From Mixta theicola (lineage in GTDB: Bacteria > Pseudomonadota > Gammaproteobacteria > Enterobacterales > Enterobacteriaceae): a stretch of 64,000 bases of DNA. Below, one piece after another: positions 63,037 through 64,000 of this stretch. Numbering within the stretch: the stretch's first letter is position 1; each line of letters opens with the position of its first letter. The notes below the pieces were generated by a model, which saw nothing but the letters and a program-made list of their open reading frames with translations, was not told where the DNA came from and made no database searches. The stretch covers positions 186,001-250,000 of the forward strand of contig NZ_NWUO01000001.1 in NCBI RefSeq assembly GCF_002895925.1. Reading direction: 5' to 3'. The position numbers were made by a program, and so were the translations under genes.

Positions 63037-63208
63037 ATGCTGCTCCTTTTCCTTAAGAAACGTAAACTAACCTGCTGTTTTACAACAGCTAAAACATAGG
63101 CAATTCTTATTAATGGTTCAATTACTAAATGAGCTTGCATTCATTTGCATAATAAAAGTGCGAGACGTTTTCAAAAAATGAGGTTGATCTTCGGTCGTCA
63201 GCGCATTA

Positions 63209-63224
63209 CTGTATATACATACAG
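63209..63224 (+). promoter_or_regulatory. LexA (SOS) operator upstream of sulA
   Basis: The 16-base sequence ctgtatatacatacag matches the LexA consensus CTGT(N8)ACAG, 22 bases before the sulA ATG. It shows SOS control of sulA. Confidence 0.95.
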
Positions 63225-63245
63225 TAACCTCATGAGCTGATAATC

Positions 63246-63752
63246 ATGCGTACTCATTTACTGAAGTCTTCTTTTGCTCGTTCTGCTTTGCCTGGTCATT
63301 CTCGCGTTGCCGTATCGCCGGTTTTGACTACCGGCTGGGTTAGCGAGTTAAGCTATAGTGAAGCTCAGCCAGGACTAACGCAGCTGTTACTCCTGCCGCT
63401 ATTACAGCAGCTGGGTACGCAGTCGCGCTGGCAGCTTTGGCTAACGCCGCCGCAAAAGATCAGTCGGCACTGGCTCAAGGCTTCCGGCTTGCCGCTGAAT
63501 AAAATGATGCAGATCCCTTATCATCAGGAGTTCAGTACGGTTGAAGCGATGGTTAGAGCGTTGCAAACGGGGAATTACAGCGTGGTTTTAGGCTGGTTTG
63601 CTGAAGATATTAGCGAAAAAGATCGTCGTCGGCTGGAAGAAGCGGCTTCTGCAGGTCAGGCACTGGGTCTCATAATGCGGCCACAATCCGGTGCGTCTTG
63701 TTCCAGCGGACAAAAAAATCGGTTGAAAATTCACTCAACTTTGTATCATTAA
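63246..63752 (+). CDS. sulA: SOS cell-division inhibitor SulA
   Basis: 168 residues (E. coli 169). Inhibits FtsZ polymerisation and is degraded by Lon. Conserved core TTGWVSELSYSEAQPGLTQL and LLPLLQQLGTQSRWQLWLTP; the Lon-recognised C-terminus ends KIHSTLYH. Preceded by a LexA box. The ompA leader follows, as in E. coli. Confidence 0.95.
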   Translation: MRTHLLKSSFARSALPGHSRVAVSPVLTTGWVSELSYSEAQPGLTQLLLLPLLQQLGTQSRWQLWLTPPQKISRHWLKASGLPLNKMMQIPYHQEFSTVEAMVRALQTGNYSVVLGWFAEDISEKDRRRLEEAASAGQALGLIMRPQSGASCSSGQKNRLKIHSTLYH

Positions 63753-63929
63753 GTAAATATAAGATAAATCTCAGCTAAAAATCCTCACTTTCTACTGATA
63801 ACCCGCTGATTCTACTCTCACGCGGCCAGGCCTCGCTTCCGCCGCGCTAATTCAGGTTTTTTTTGCCGCTAAAACAGGCAGCCATTGTTAAAATTTGTGT
63901 ACGAAACGCCCTTTTTTTGCTGACCGTCT

Positions 63930-64000
63930 TCACAACTTACTTGTAAGTTTCTCGCCACGTTGTAGACTTTATCTCGCCAGGGTGCTCAATAACCTCCGTT
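63930..64000 (+). promoter_or_regulatory. ompA promoter and start of its long 5' leader (gene beyond the window)
   Basis: The sequence acttgtaagttt...acgttgtagacttta...cgccagggtgctc closely resembles the E. coli ompA promoter and leader start, downstream of sulA in the same orientation. The -10 is probably tagact near 63964, with transcription starting around the gccaggg. The coding region is not in the window. Confidence 0.8.

Overview
The window is a chromosomal segment of an Enterobacterales bacterium, most likely an Erwiniaceae member (Pantoea/Erwinia/Mixta type). The basis is gene order and protein similarity recalled from E. coli: opgC-opgGH with clsC-ymdB; pgsA-uvrC-uvrY-yecF-sdiA with glyW, cysT and leuZ tRNAs; rutR, wrbA-yccJ, agp, tRNA-Ser; and yccA-tusE-acyP-rlmI-hspQ-yccU-yccT-mgsA-helD-yccF-yccS-sxy-sulA-(ompA leader). 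No integrase, transposase, phage gene or CRISPR array was seen.

Layout. 1-8.2 kb: osmoregulated periplasmic glucan genes (opgH cut by the window edge, opgG, opgC), cardiolipin synthase C, a macrodomain protein and a GH1-like glycosidase with Gln in place of the usual acid/base Glu. 8.2-13.1 kb: an overlapping marR-emrB-emrA-nodT efflux operon, with an unlisted 47-residue membrane protein downstream. 13.1-16.4 kb: a noncoding stretch with a strong terminator (possible sRNA) and a structured leader, a SulP anion transporter, and gene debris. 16.4-16.5 kb: leuZ and cysT. 16.5-36.6 kb: a 20-kb accessory island. 36.6 kb onward: tRNA-Gly, pgsA, uvrC, uvrY, yecF, a GlpM-family gene, a luxI-sdiA quorum-sensing pair with a 20-bp palindrome, an extensin-like peptidase, cycA, rutR, an EamA transporter, wrbA-yccJ, an aldehyde dehydrogenase, agp with an unusual tail, two tandem tRNA-Ser genes, then the conserved yccA-to-sulA block.

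The island is the main discovery candidate. All 17 genes lie on the minus strand, mostly overlapping or a few bases apart, and it separates glyW (with pgsA) from cysT-leuZ, which are adjacent in E. coli. In transcription order: a two-partner secretion exoprotein (TpsA) and its outer-membrane transporter (TpsB); AcpS-type phosphopantetheinyl transferase; FabG-like ketoreductase; FabZ-like dehydratase; acyl carrier protein; GcvT-like aminomethyltransferase; a fused ketosynthase/Cys-less ketosynthase; two more ketosynthase-fold proteins, one degenerate; a LolD-like ATPase; a periplasmic helical protein; a LolC/E-MacB-like permease; a LolA-like periplasmic carrier; an outer-membrane beta-barrel; a malonyl-CoA:ACP transacylase; and a polytopic membrane protein. 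This is a self-contained type II fatty acid/polyketide machine with its own priming enzyme, malonyl loader and envelope export route. No enoyl reductase is visible, so an unsaturated (polyene) chain is expected. The set (transacylase, KR, ACP, DH, GcvT-like, KS, PPTase, ABC exporter) parallels the streptococcal cyl (granadaene hemolysin/pigment) locus, but with Gram-negative Lol-like export and a TPS hemolysin/adhesin pair. The product is unknown; the polyene lipid assignment is inference.

Several starts were moved from the longest reading frame to better-supported codons (emrA, SulP, the GcvT-like gene, the ABC ATPase, pgsA, uvrY, luxI, sdiA, acyP, hspQ, yccU). Four genes or fragments too short for ordinary ORF calling are included.
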